Source: a virus. From it: 26,263 nucleotides of DNA. The stretch covers positions 1 to 26,263 of IMG/VR virus record IMGVR_UViG_3300031746_002328; one strand, written 5' to 3'. Made by a program: the position numbers and the translations under genes. Below the pieces are notes generated by a model. The model was not told where the DNA came from, made no database searches, and was given only the letters and a program-made list of their open reading frames with translations. The first letter of the stretch is position 1. Each line of letters begins with the position of its first letter. Below, piece by piece: positions 7,170 to 15,733 of this stretch.

Positions 7170-7949
7170 TCATAAAAATCTTTTATCACCTTGATAGTAA
7201 TCTCTAAGCACACTTATAGTTCCAATACGTCTTTTCTTAGCGTACTTTCCAGCTAAACATCTTCTATAATAACTAAGAGCAAGTTTTCTATCGTAAAAGT
7301 CTATAGCTATTCCATTTGCTCTTAGAGCTATAAATCTTCTAAAACAACTAGGGCACTTATTACAACACCCTCTTTCTTTAAAACTGTAACAAGACACTGT
7401 CTCTTTTAACTGTTCAATACTTCCACCAGCATCTATGTACCATTTTACTAGTTCAATCTTGTCTAAATTCCAAAATGGTGAAAATACTCTAATCTTATAT
7501 CTACTAATGCCCGACAATACATCAGATACTTCATTAAAAAACTCAGGATTTTTATCCTCAACTTCGTCACCACTTATTCCCGCAATAAGTACATTATGAG
7601 CATACTTAATACTTGCTACAGAAGCGAGTAACAAATTTCTCTGTGGAATAAAAGCATTACTACCTTTCTCACATTCCCCCAACCACGCCAATCTGTCATC
7701 TATCTTATCAACGCCATTAAGCTTATACTGTATTGTAGTAACCTCTTTACGAGTATACTTCGTACATAAATTAAAATACACACTCAAATATTCAGCTTTT
7801 AATCTTTTTAAATAGAATTCGGCTATAAAACTATCAACACCAGAACTTTTGCATAAAACCACAGAACCCTGTATTCCAAGCCGTTTTAAGGTAGGCGGTA
7901 TAGGGCTAGCGCTTGATTTGGCCAAAGATTTACACCTCGGTAATGCCAT
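7170..7949 (-). CDS. queC: 7-cyano-7-deazaguanine synthase (QueC), variant P-loop
   Basis: A 259-residue ATP-dependent enzyme that converts 7-carboxy-7-deazaguanine to preQ0. The PP-loop near residues 30-40 reads VVLCKSSGVDS where most QueC have FSGGxDS. AFIPQRNLLLASVAS (near 99) and the GDEVEDKNPEFF region (near 128) are typical of QueC substrate and nucleotide contacts. A C-terminal zinc site is formed by SCYSF...GCCNKCPSC. The Gly-to-Ser change in the loop is unusual and might alter activity, but all other landmarks are kept. The start shares one base with the radical SAM gene stop (TAATG), pointing to coupled translation. Confidence 0.88.
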   Translation of the reverse strand: MALPRCKSLAKSSASPIPPTLKRLGIQGSVVLCKSSGVDSFIAEFYLKRLKAEYLSVYFNLCTKYTRKEVTTIQYKLNGVDKIDDRLAWLGECEKGSNAFIPQRNLLLASVASIKYAHNVLIAGISGDEVEDKNPEFFNEVSDVLSGISRYKIRVFSPFWNLDKIELVKWYIDAGGSIEQLKETVSCYSFKERGCCNKCPSCFRRFIALRANGIAIDFYDRKLALSYYRRCLAGKYAKKRRIGTISVLRDYYQGDKRFL

Positions 7950-8884
7950 TATATATCTCCCTTATGGATAATGTTTCCGCCGTAGCACAATTGCACTTCA
8001 TGATTATACGCACACGTCAATTGGCACTCTTCCCTATCTTCCTTACATACCTCAAGCCACTTCTTCATACCAATCTCAGGCAAATCAAACACACTAAGCT
8101 TAGTCGTTCTCTCTCCCCAAAAGTCATTGCAAGCTATAAGCATCCCATTATTTGCTATCGTAAGGTATTCAGGATTCCGAGGATTCTTAGAACAATGCCA
8201 ATTCATCATTCCCATATACCTTGACATCTCTTTAACATAAGCATCAACATTATGCCTTTTCTTTGCCTTATAAAATACTTCCTTGAATGTCTGAAAGTCT
8301 TCAGCGGTCAATGTCAACCGTGGGCAGTAGCTTCTAAACATTGCTTTCTCTTCTTTATTTCTCGTACTATGGACATACCCAAAGATAATCCATATCCCAA
8401 GCTCGTTAAGCTGGTCGACTATCTTTTCCAAGTCGTCTATATTGTCATGCGTAACAGTAATATTTGCTACTAAGTCAGGGACGATATCCTTATACTTCTT
8501 AAGCATTTTCCAACTAGACTTGCATGCTTCAGATACGCCATCCTTAACCTCATCCGGTCTATCAATGGACAAAGTGAAGCCTCTCAACTTTTTTATGACA
8601 AACTCCCTATCGATAGTTCCATTCGATATAAGAGTATACTCGAAGTCTCTTTTATTTACCTCGTCAATAAGGGAGCTAATATCATCTCTCAACAAAGGTT
8701 CACCACCAAATAAAACAAGAAACTGAGGCTTAACCACGTTCTTAACTATGTCAAGAGTCTCACATACTCTACCAATAGACATTTCTCTTTTAGGCCAATT
8801 CTTAGCTACCGAGCAATAGCTACAAGCTAGATTACATTTTGATGTTACGTAAAAACAACAATGTCTCGGATTATAATTCTTCAT
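7949..8884 (-). CDS. Radical SAM protein with SPASM/Twitch-like C-terminus
   Basis: A 311-residue protein. The radical SAM cluster is CNLACSYC (C17, C21, C24), followed by GGEPLL near 60 and TLISNGT near 85. The C-terminal third has further cysteines (NWHC, IACN, EECQLTC, LCYGG) placed like the auxiliary cluster ligands of SPASM or Twitch domains. Such enzymes often modify peptides or small molecules, and the substrate here is unknown. It is wedged between queC (TAATG overlap) and a glycosyltransferase, so a role in tailoring the 7-deazaguanine product is attractive but unproven. It is not QueE: the QGEG signature is absent and the length is much greater. Confidence 0.85.
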   Translation of the reverse strand: MKNYNPRHCCFYVTSKCNLACSYCSVAKNWPKREMSIGRVCETLDIVKNVVKPQFLVLFGGEPLLRDDISSLIDEVNKRDFEYTLISNGTIDREFVIKKLRGFTLSIDRPDEVKDGVSEACKSSWKMLKKYKDIVPDLVANITVTHDNIDDLEKIVDQLNELGIWIIFGYVHSTRNKEEKAMFRSYCPRLTLTAEDFQTFKEVFYKAKKRHNVDAYVKEMSRYMGMMNWHCSKNPRNPEYLTIANNGMLIACNDFWGERTTKLSVFDLPEIGMKKWLEVCKEDREECQLTCAYNHEVQLCYGGNIIHKGDI

Positions 8885-8887
8885 ATT

Positions 8888-9694
8888 CTAACCATGCTTA
8901 GCCTTATGGTAAGCGTATAAAGCTTCAACCACTTTTTTGCTACAACCATCTTCTAATATAGGAAACATCCAAGAAAAGTCTCTTACAAAGTTTCTTTTCT
9001 CAGCAGGATAATGAAATACTCTAGCATCACTTGTAAATAAGCACTGGCTAACACTAGCCAACTTTGCTCCTAAATACGTATCAGCATTGCCAAGGTGCGC
9101 TTCAAATGGTCTATCTCCTTTATAAGTATAACCACCAACATCCTTAGCAATTTTAACATTTAAGAGCACATTTGCATTAGTCATTTTTATAGTCGGAACC
9201 CTATAACTTTCTTTATACCAGTAATACCAACAAGGTGTTCCTCCTATCTCAACAAGTTTATCTTTCTTAATACTCCAATCACTAAATCCTTCAGTGTTGT
9301 CACAATCAATCACAGCACCTTGAACAAATCCATAGCTGTCATTCGCATACCGCATTGTACCCAACATTATAGCCAAGGGGTCTCTAACAATTATACAATC
9401 ATCATCCAAAAACCAAAGGTACCGCGACTCACACATGTCTAAAACCATTTGCCTAAGCTGATATATAGTAAACCCATGCGAAATCTTAGTATACCTCATA
9501 GTAAATCCACACAACGTTAAGACAGTAAGCATCGCGTTCCATTCTCTACTACTTACCGGTCCATCATTAACAGAATTGTCTAAAACAATAATCTCTGTCT
9601 TGTGGGCAGTAACGTGGTCAATTGTAGCCAACGAACGTAATAAGGATAGCAACATCGGATATCTATCCGCGGTTACAATCCCTATCGTCACCAT
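8888..9694 (-). CDS. Family 2 glycosyltransferase
   Basis: A 268-residue protein from ATG 9694, two bases after the RecA stop. TIGIVTADRYPMLLSLLRSL at the start and IIVLDNS near 35 form the GT-A nucleotide-sugar fold, and FLDDDCII near 95 is the DXD metal site. A later PFEAHLGNADTYLGAKL segment fits the acceptor/catalytic region of GT2 enzymes. Members transfer sugars from UDP- or GDP-sugars. The acceptor could be modified DNA bases, a virion or host surface glycan. The location between the radical SAM gene and RecA favours a DNA-linked role but does not prove it. The upstream in-frame extension to 9733 would overlap recA and is not needed. Confidence 0.8.
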   Translation of the reverse strand: MVTIGIVTADRYPMLLSLLRSLATIDHVTAHKTEIIVLDNSVNDGPVSSREWNAMLTVLTLCGFTMRYTKISHGFTIYQLRQMVLDMCESRYLWFLDDDCIIVRDPLAIMLGTMRYANDSYGFVQGAVIDCDNTEGFSDWSIKKDKLVEIGGTPCWYYWYKESYRVPTIKMTNANVLLNVKIAKDVGGYTYKGDRPFEAHLGNADTYLGAKLASVSQCLFTSDARVFHYPAEKRNFVRDFSWMFPILEDGCSKKVVEALYAYHKAKHG

Positions 9695-9695
9695 C

Positions 9696-10760
9696 TTAGT
9701 CTTCTTTCTTTTCTTCGTCATCCGCAACCTCAATTGACTCTTTTCCTTCTCTTACAGCTGTTATTAACTTTCCCATCATTTCAGGCGTTTCTAAAGTCTT
9801 ACTGCGAAACTTATCTTTCCCAGTTAAGCGAGTTGTATACCACCCGCCGCCTTCGCTAACTATCCCCATCTTTTGGAGAATATCAAAGGTTCCAGAATAA
9901 AGGTCAACACCAGAAGCAAAAAACATATTGAAGTTGACCTTCTTATACGGTGGGGCTACTTTATTTTTTGTTACTTCGGCATAAATCTGATGCCCAGTCG
10001 GGCCTTCATTGTTCTCGAACTTCTTTCCTTTGTTCAAGTCTATCCTAACAGATGCGTGAAACTTAACCCCTGTTCCTCCTGGCGTCGTTGTTGTCGGTCC
10101 ATACATTACCCCAATCTTCTGTGTCACGTGATTAGTGCAAATGTATAAAACATCTTCCTTCATAAAGCGTGATGCTAATACTCTCATTGCCCCTCTGATT
10201 AGCTGTGCCTTAGTCATATCACGCTTATCAAGATTGACATCTGGAATTATTTCGTTCGCAACATCTGCTTCAAGCTTCTCAGGTGAGCCTCTTTCATGCG
10301 TTGTTGACAATGCTGCCAAGCTATCTAAACAAATCAAGATGGGCGTCTCAGCATCAGCTTCACGTATTTTCTTTATGCAACGAGAAACTCTCTTTACATG
10401 GCCCTCGATTGTCTCAGAATTAACAATCGATAAGTCATTCCTTACGCCAAGCTTCTGCATAAAGAACGAATCCAAAGAGTTTTCTGCATCATCATAAATA
10501 ACATACCAGCCAAGCTTTTGCGCATTAGCTATAGCATGGGCTATTAACAAACTTTTACCAGTTGACGGGTCCCCATACAGTTCAACTATACGACCACGAG
10601 GATATCCGCCATCCCAAAGCTGACCTCGAATAGCGTAATCAAGTGAAATACTGCCAGTAGACAAAAAGCCTCTAACAGGTATCTCAGCCATCGTACCCCC
10701 GCCAAGGTCTTTTCTTAAACCCTCTTCAAGCTTTTCTCTTTCCTTCTGTGTTATACTCAT
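9696..10760 (-). CDS. RecA/UvsX-family recombinase
   Basis: A 354-residue strand-exchange ATPase. Walker A is GDPSTGKS near residue 64, Walker B is LICLDSLAAL near 143, and the L2 region with PGGTGVKFHASVRIDL follows near 228. The N-terminus (GSISLDYAIRG) is typical of RecA-type proteins, and the acidic C-terminal tail (DDEEKKED) resembles the regulatory tail of RecA. It forms filaments on ssDNA for recombination-dependent replication and repair. It sits directly after the ssDNA-binding protein and a UvsY-like gene, the same functional trio as in T4. An AGGAG site precedes the ATG. Confidence 0.92.
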   Translation of the reverse strand: MSITQKEREKLEEGLRKDLGGGTMAEIPVRGFLSTGSISLDYAIRGQLWDGGYPRGRIVELYGDPSTGKSLLIAHAIANAQKLGWYVIYDDAENSLDSFFMQKLGVRNDLSIVNSETIEGHVKRVSRCIKKIREADAETPILICLDSLAALSTTHERGSPEKLEADVANEIIPDVNLDKRDMTKAQLIRGAMRVLASRFMKEDVLYICTNHVTQKIGVMYGPTTTTPGGTGVKFHASVRIDLNKGKKFENNEGPTGHQIYAEVTKNKVAPPYKKVNFNMFFASGVDLYSGTFDILQKMGIVSEGGGWYTTRLTGKDKFRSKTLETPEMMGKLITAVREGKESIEVADDEEKKED

Positions 10761-10774
10761 CTTCTTTCTCCTTC

Positions 10775-11701
10775 TTATGACGCAAATACCTTATCTCTAC
10801 AAGTAACTTTCAAAGAACATGCTTGGCAATCTTTTGTCCTTGGAGCAAAGTCTACTCCCCAACATTTAGGCTTCTCACCGCTAACAGTTTCCTCAACCTT
10901 CTTCTCAACCGTAGCAGGAGCATCTGTACCTTTCCCTGGCTCTTCCTTCTTAACTTCACCTTTAGTCTCTGCCGGTTTTGCTTCAGATACTGTCTCTGCT
11001 TCTTCCTCTACCTCTTTCTCTTTCTTAATCTCACGGGGCTCAGGAAGTTTACCACTACGCAGGCAATCTACAACCGTCAAGTAAACTGCATCTTCCTCTA
11101 TACTCGGAACTAAGTCAGCTAAATTATTTATTTGCGTCTCCCAATCTTCCGGAAGCTGGTCAACTACATCTGTTCTATCAGGTACTGCCATAACTGAATA
11201 CAAATCAGGATTAGGCTTGCCTGGGGTGATTGTTCCTTTCTCAATAGTAATGTCCCGACCATTCTTAATCTGCAAGATTGAATCTTGATAGCGAGGATTC
11301 GTTAAAATCTTAACTATCTGGTCATGGATTGACGGACGAGTGTCCAATACCATAATCTTCTTGCTCTTGTAATCGTAAATATTGAACAAGTACGTTGTCG
11401 TTGGGAAAAGCTTCTTTGCCTTCGGGTCGCCCTTCATACCAAAAGCGTACTCACAAATAGGGCACTTCTCACCAATCGACCTCTTGCAAATAAGGCGCTT
11501 GTAACCCTTCACATCGAATATCTTGAAATGTATGCGGTAGTCATAAGCAAAATCATCGTCACCTTTGTCCGTAAAAAAAGCAGTACTTCTTGGAAGCAAG
11601 CGTATCTGGTGCGTCTGTCCTTCCTGCAACTTATAGAACTGAGAGCTACCAGAATGCTTCTCTTCCATTTTCTTCTTAAAGTCATCGATGCGTAAACCCA
11701 T
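10775..11701 (-). CDS. gp32-like single-stranded DNA-binding protein with extra C-terminal Cys cluster
   Basis: A 308-residue protein. Residues 1-200 resemble phage gp32-type OB-fold SSBs, with QIRLLPR early, then ICKRSIGEKCPICEYA (near 70-85), a zinc-binding insertion, and TTYLFNIYDY. An acidic, Lys/Glu/Pro-rich linker (about 220-275) matches the disordered acidic tails of SSBs. It is followed by an unusual end, KCWGVDFAPRTKDCQACSLKVTC, with four cysteines that could hold a metal ion. The protein coats ssDNA during replication and recombination. It lies between recA and a UvsY-like candidate. The AGGAGG site is 6 bases from the ATG. Confidence 0.78.
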   Translation of the reverse strand: MGLRIDDFKKKMEEKHSGSSQFYKLQEGQTHQIRLLPRSTAFFTDKGDDDFAYDYRIHFKIFDVKGYKRLICKRSIGEKCPICEYAFGMKGDPKAKKLFPTTTYLFNIYDYKSKKIMVLDTRPSIHDQIVKILTNPRYQDSILQIKNGRDITIEKGTITPGKPNPDLYSVMAVPDRTDVVDQLPEDWETQINNLADLVPSIEEDAVYLTVVDCLRSGKLPEPREIKKEKEVEEEAETVSEAKPAETKGEVKKEEPGKGTDAPATVEKKVEETVSGEKPKCWGVDFAPRTKDCQACSLKVTCRDKVFAS

Positions 11702-11740
11702 AAACTACCTCCTCTGGTAATCACCGCCACTAATAGTCAC

Positions 11741-12190
11741 CTATAACCTACTCTGCTCATTTTTGTAAAGTGTGCAAAGCTGCACTAACATACTATCCTT
11801 CTTAGATAGGGCACTTAAAATAGCTTTTATCTTGCCTTCAAGATACCGCATCTCTGATAACCTTCTTCGGTATTCCTGGTACGTTGCGTTGCCATAAATG
11901 TTGCTCTTTACCTCTCTGTCCATTTCCCGAGCTTTCTTTCCTTCCAAACTATCCCTATACTTTAAATCAAGCGAAGCGTAAAGCTTATCAACCTCAAACT
12001 CTAGGTCGCCAAGCTGCTTAGATACTGCTTCCTTTATGCTACCAATCCATGCCACATTCGACGCGTATCTAAGCAATTCTTCTTTAATCTGAAAGTAGTC
12101 TATCTTCAAATATTCATTTGGGTCAATCTCAAACTGATGCCCATCTACCTCGACTACTATCTGTGACCACTGCCTATTCTGTTCTGCCAT
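11741..12190 (-). CDS. UvsY-like recombination mediator candidate
   Basis: A 149-residue, almost entirely helical, charged protein. It shares general layout with T4 UvsY (137 residues): N-terminal helix, a long Lys/Glu-rich helical pair with a Tyr-rich stretch (KLYASLDLKYRDSL), and a C-terminal helix of similar size. UvsY loads UvsX onto SSB-coated DNA. The position directly before the SSB and recA genes supports the idea, but sequence similarity alone is weak. ATG 12190 is used because the AGGAGG site lies 8 bases away. ATG 12196 is only 2 bases from it. Preceded by a copy of the bipartite element. Confidence 0.45.
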   Translation of the reverse strand: MAEQNRQWSQIVVEVDGHQFEIDPNEYLKIDYFQIKEELLRYASNVAWIGSIKEAVSKQLGDLEFEVDKLYASLDLKYRDSLEGKKAREMDREVKSNIYGNATYQEYRRRLSEMRYLEGKIKAILSALSKKDSMLVQLCTLYKNEQSRL

Positions 12191-12207
12191 CTTCATATCC
12201 TCCTATC

Positions 12208-12236
12208 ATATAAACAATTAGCTAGCGTTATCACTC
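12208..12236 (-). promoter_or_regulatory. Bipartite upstream element, copy b
   Basis: The coding strand reads GAGT-GATAACG, 10 bases, GTTTATAT, then GAT and AGGAGG. It has the same 10-base spacing as the other copies. It overlaps the last codons and stop of the polymerase gene and precedes the UvsY-like/SSB/RecA genes, so it may start a recombination sub-operon. Confidence 0.6.
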
Positions 12237-14669
12237 AACCTCTTTAAGTTCGCTCCAACTCTTTCCAACCTTAACATCAAATATAAAAGGCACTTTAAGC
12301 CAATCATTATTCTTTTGAACCTGCTGTGCGCTCTCTTTAATCAAAGCCAATACCTCCTGTATCTTATCATCACGGCATTCCAACATAAATTCGTCATGCA
12401 CTGTTAGCAAAAATCGACAATAACTACTATCTATTTTTTCCCAAATTACGCGCATAGCCTGTAAATTCAAGTCAGATGCCGCTGACTGAACGGGCGTATT
12501 TAACGCTTGCCTTATTTTATGTCCAAGCTCCTGCTCACCTGAAAATCCAGGAAGGAACTCCTCATCTTTTAGATACCTTATCCTACCCATAACCGTACGA
12601 ACTTCATTCATGCCATGTCGCATTTTAGTTTCAACTTCTAAGTGCCATTCTCTTATTCCAGGATACTTCTCAAAGAACGTTTGTCTAAACTGCTGTGCTT
12701 GCTCATTAGTCAAAATAATATCATACTCATTTTTTGCGTATGCTTTATAGCCTTGCCAAGACATGCCATATATCAAACCAAAGTTAATCGACTTTGCAGT
12801 CTGTCTTTGTTCTTTCGTTATCTGCTCCAAAGGCACTCCGGAAACTAAACTTGCAGTTAATCTATGCAAGTCAGTGCCTCTATTATAAGCATCAATCATT
12901 ACCTGCTCTGGAGCGATAGAAGCAACTACCCTTAACTCAATTTGGGACAAGTCTGCTTCTATCAATGAATAGCCATCTTCAGCGACAAATATAGACTTAA
13001 TAATACTTCCTCTTGGAATATTTTGCAAGTTTGGGTCAAATGAAGACAACCTCCCTGTCGCAGTTCCAATTAAGGAAAAGTTACCCCTAAGCCTGCCATC
13101 CGAACTTAAACGCTTTGTCAAACCTTCTACGTATGTTCCTAAAAGCTTGGAAGCTCCTCTCAGCTTCAAAAGTCTCTCACAAATAAATATTATATTTTCT
13201 CTACTTGGCAATTTCTCATTACTGTCACATCTCTCTAAACAAGCCTTCAAAGCACCTTCATCAGTACTTATCTTACCTCCAGGAGTCTTCTTAACATCTT
13301 CTGTGTCAAGCAATCCCGCAAATATTTCTTGAAGCTGTTTCGTACTATTCCAATTCCTTTCACCAAACTTATCTGTTAACTCTTCGGTCAGTATCGATAT
13401 CTGCTTAGTTAACCTCTTTCTAATTACATCTAATCCTGCTACATTTATCTTAACGCCATAACGTTCCATATCACCAATGATAGGTATTGCTGGTGCAGTT
13501 ACTTTCTTTGCAACATTAGCCAAGCCATTTTTAGACATCATTTCTTTCTGCTCAAAGTAAAGCTTCCAAGTATTGATTAAGTCTTCTGCATTATAAGCAC
13601 AAAGCTTTTTAAAGTCTTGCTCTGTTGCCGGATTCAAAACTAAGTTTGCCCATCTAAAGCCAAACTCAACTGCAACACTTTTTAACTTATATCCAGCCCG
13701 TCCTTTTCCTTGCGTAATCAAATAAGCATTTATCATCGTATCATCATAGTGTATTCTTGAGTCACAAAGCCCGTTACTATTCAACATCTTATACTCAAAT
13801 GTCGCATTATGTGGTACGTAAGTTATATCTTTTACCGATAGGCATTTCTTTACTACCTCAATATTTTCCATAAACTTGCCTATAATCGGTACAACAAATG
13901 CGCCATCATTGGTGCAAAAGCCGACGAGAGTTATCTGGTCTGTTACTTCTAGTCCAGTAGTCTCTATATCAACAACTACTATCTTTAATTTTAATACGCT
14001 AGCATAAAGGGCATTTCTTGTTTCTATACTGTCAACCAAAGTGTATTTCGGCTCGTAGTCATCAATGAATACGGACTTAAAGAAACGAAAGTCCATTACA
14101 TACTCATCTGCTGCGTTAGGATTTCTTAAAATAGATGCTGGGTGATGCGTTACAGCCACACGCTTTTCCCCATGCCAAACAACATTCCCTCTTGCAAAAG
14201 AATTCGTTTCACCTAAAACCGCCTCTTCCGCGGTCTTTCCAACAACAATAATATGCTTAAAGCGTTCTATATCTCTAGCTAAATAAAGCTTGGAACATAC
14301 GCCAATTTCTTTTCCCTCAGGTGTTCGATTATCACCACGCTCATTCGACGGTCGACAATTACATACATTCGTAAACTGTACATCCTTATCAACTGATATG
14401 CCAACTCTATCCAAACAAGAACGAAGTAGCTGTCCGCTTTTTCCAACAAATCGTTTACCTTGGGCTTCTTCTTCCTTTCCAGGAGCCTCTCCAACAATGA
14501 GAATACTTGCAGCTGTCTTAGGCGGGTCTATAACCTTTGTCTTTCCATTAAGAGGGCAATTTTCACAAGACACTCTAGCGGACTTGCCTTTCTTCTTTTC
14601 ATCAGTTACCTCAGCCACAGAACCGCCAAGGATAGACTGCATTGTCATTTTTATATTTTGCTTCTTCAT
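12231..14669 (-). CDS. Family A DNA polymerase with N-terminal uracil-DNA glycosylase domain
   Basis: A replicative-type polymerase of about 812 residues. Residues 35-215 are a family 4-like uracil-DNA glycosylase: CENCPL and NVCNCRP supply four iron-sulfur cysteines, GEAPGKEEEAQGKRFVGKSG is the active-site loop and HHPAS is motif 2. Residues 230-400 are a 3'-5' exonuclease with DIETTGL, HNATFEYKML and YNAED. The polymerase domain has TGRLSSFDPNLQNIP, motif A EADLSQIELRV, motif B RQTAKSINFGLIYG and motif C LTVHDEFMLE. There is no 5'-3' exonuclease. Phe in motif B is as in E. coli Pol I. ATG 14669 shares a base with the dpdA stop (TGATG), and AGGA lies 7 bases upstream. Confidence 0.92.
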   Translation of the reverse strand: MKKQNIKMTMQSILGGSVAEVTDEKKKGKSARVSCENCPLNGKTKVIDPPKTAASILIVGEAPGKEEEAQGKRFVGKSGQLLRSCLDRVGISVDKDVQFTNVCNCRPSNERGDNRTPEGKEIGVCSKLYLARDIERFKHIIVVGKTAEEAVLGETNSFARGNVVWHGEKRVAVTHHPASILRNPNAADEYVMDFRFFKSVFIDDYEPKYTLVDSIETRNALYASVLKLKIVVVDIETTGLEVTDQITLVGFCTNDGAFVVPIIGKFMENIEVVKKCLSVKDITYVPHNATFEYKMLNSNGLCDSRIHYDDTMINAYLITQGKGRAGYKLKSVAVEFGFRWANLVLNPATEQDFKKLCAYNAEDLINTWKLYFEQKEMMSKNGLANVAKKVTAPAIPIIGDMERYGVKINVAGLDVIRKRLTKQISILTEELTDKFGERNWNSTKQLQEIFAGLLDTEDVKKTPGGKISTDEGALKACLERCDSNEKLPSRENIIFICERLLKLRGASKLLGTYVEGLTKRLSSDGRLRGNFSLIGTATGRLSSFDPNLQNIPRGSIIKSIFVAEDGYSLIEADLSQIELRVVASIAPEQVMIDAYNRGTDLHRLTASLVSGVPLEQITKEQRQTAKSINFGLIYGMSWQGYKAYAKNEYDIILTNEQAQQFRQTFFEKYPGIREWHLEVETKMRHGMNEVRTVMGRIRYLKDEEFLPGFSGEQELGHKIRQALNTPVQSAASDLNLQAMRVIWEKIDSSYCRFLLTVHDEFMLECRDDKIQEVLALIKESAQQVQKNNDWLKVPFIFDVKVGKSWSELKEVE

Positions 14670-15733
14670 CAAAGAATCCTACAGCTATCGATAGCTTCAA
14701 TTGCTGATACTCTTCCCATCAAACCCCTACGGTCTATCTCTTTACACAACCCCTCCACTCCAAGTTCCTTCCAAGTATCATAAACAAACTTGGCGCCACT
14801 ACTAACTACCAAACTATCATACTCTTCTCCTTTCTCTCTAACAACTCTCTGAACATTCTTTTTCCAAGCATTTACAGCATTCTCCATATTTGTTCTCATC
14901 ACATGATATAATCTTTCACCGCCAAGCTTAGCCGGTATATCAACAAGCTTCTCGCCATTCCAAAGAAAAAAAGGCCTGCCTTCACGAACATCCTTGAAAG
15001 ATAAGCCATCCCCATTCTCATCTATAAGCATACCAAACCGATGCGCCGATGAACTAGATGCATCAAAAGATAACATCTCAGTTTCTATTCCTAACTTCTC
15101 AACGAGATAATGCATCCCAACAGCGACTTTTCTTGATGTTGCTCCTAAACAATGGATTATCTTCTGCTTCTGCTTAAATGCCCCTAACTCATAAAGAGCT
15201 ATCAATTGCAAAGCGAAACCATACACAGAAGTCTTTAAAGCAGAACCAAATGCCCAACCAATACTAGGGAATTTTTTTACTCCGCTATACCAATAACGAA
15301 TTATCTCAGGCTCTCTACCATGTATAACATTAACGTAACGACCCTCTGCACCTAAATCAAATTGGAGCTGCATATTATTCAATGATAACTCTAACGTATT
15401 TTTAATAAACTTAATATCCTTAGTTATACCAATCGGGATATCCCCACCAATGATATAGTCACCATACTCACACTGCCAACGATAATACTTTTCTCTCAGA
15501 CTAAGAAACTCACCTCGTCTATGTAGGTTAGCCCGACCGCGAAACTGGAAGCCCGCGGAATCTACCATTATCTTACCTTTTTTCTCAAAGAGAGTATGCG
15601 GATACCAAAATCCTGCGCTGCAAAGTATCGCATCAAAATTCCATAAAAATTCAGGGATTACTACCTTCCCATCTTTTTCGTCAAAATCTATATTCATTAC
15701 TACAGTTATAAATGTCGGTAAAGGTACATTCAT
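14669..15733 (-). CDS. dpdA: DpdA-type DNA 7-deazaguanine transglycosylase
   Basis: A 354-residue protein of the tRNA-guanine transglycosylase superfamily. Active-site features follow the family order: DSAGFQ at 58-63 (general base Asp58), GGDIPIG with D98, NVIHGRE near 138, GWAFGS at 159-164, LGATS at 196-200 and SFDASSSS with D224 as the likely nucleophile. DpdA exchanges guanine in DNA for preQ0. The zinc site of bacterial tRNA enzymes (CxCxxC and His) is not seen. Location next to the polymerase and FolE, with QueC, QueD and QueE in the same window, supports a DNA rather than tRNA target. A structured leader precedes it, and AGAAGG lies 8 bases before the ATG. Confidence 0.85.
   Translation of the reverse strand: MNVPLPTFITVVMNIDFDEKDGKVVIPEFLWNFDAILCSAGFWYPHTLFEKKGKIMVDSAGFQFRGRANLHRRGEFLSLREKYYRWQCEYGDYIIGGDIPIGITKDIKFIKNTLELSLNNMQLQFDLGAEGRYVNVIHGREPEIIRYWYSGVKKFPSIGWAFGSALKTSVYGFALQLIALYELGAFKQKQKIIHCLGATSRKVAVGMHYLVEKLGIETEMLSFDASSSSAHRFGMLIDENGDGLSFKDVREGRPFFLWNGEKLVDIPAKLGGERLYHVMRTNMENAVNAWKKNVQRVVREKGEEYDSLVVSSGAKFVYDTWKELGVEGLCKEIDRRGLMGRVSAIEAIDSCRIL

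Noticed and set aside
10135-10497. Plus-strand frames across the window, the longest about 130 codons
   Set aside because: All lie opposite strong minus-strand genes, lack ribosome sites and give low-quality Ser/Leu/Phe-rich translations.
11509-11730. A 73-residue minus-strand frame over the SSB start
   Set aside because: It overlaps the well-supported SSB gene in another frame, and the codons look non-coding.
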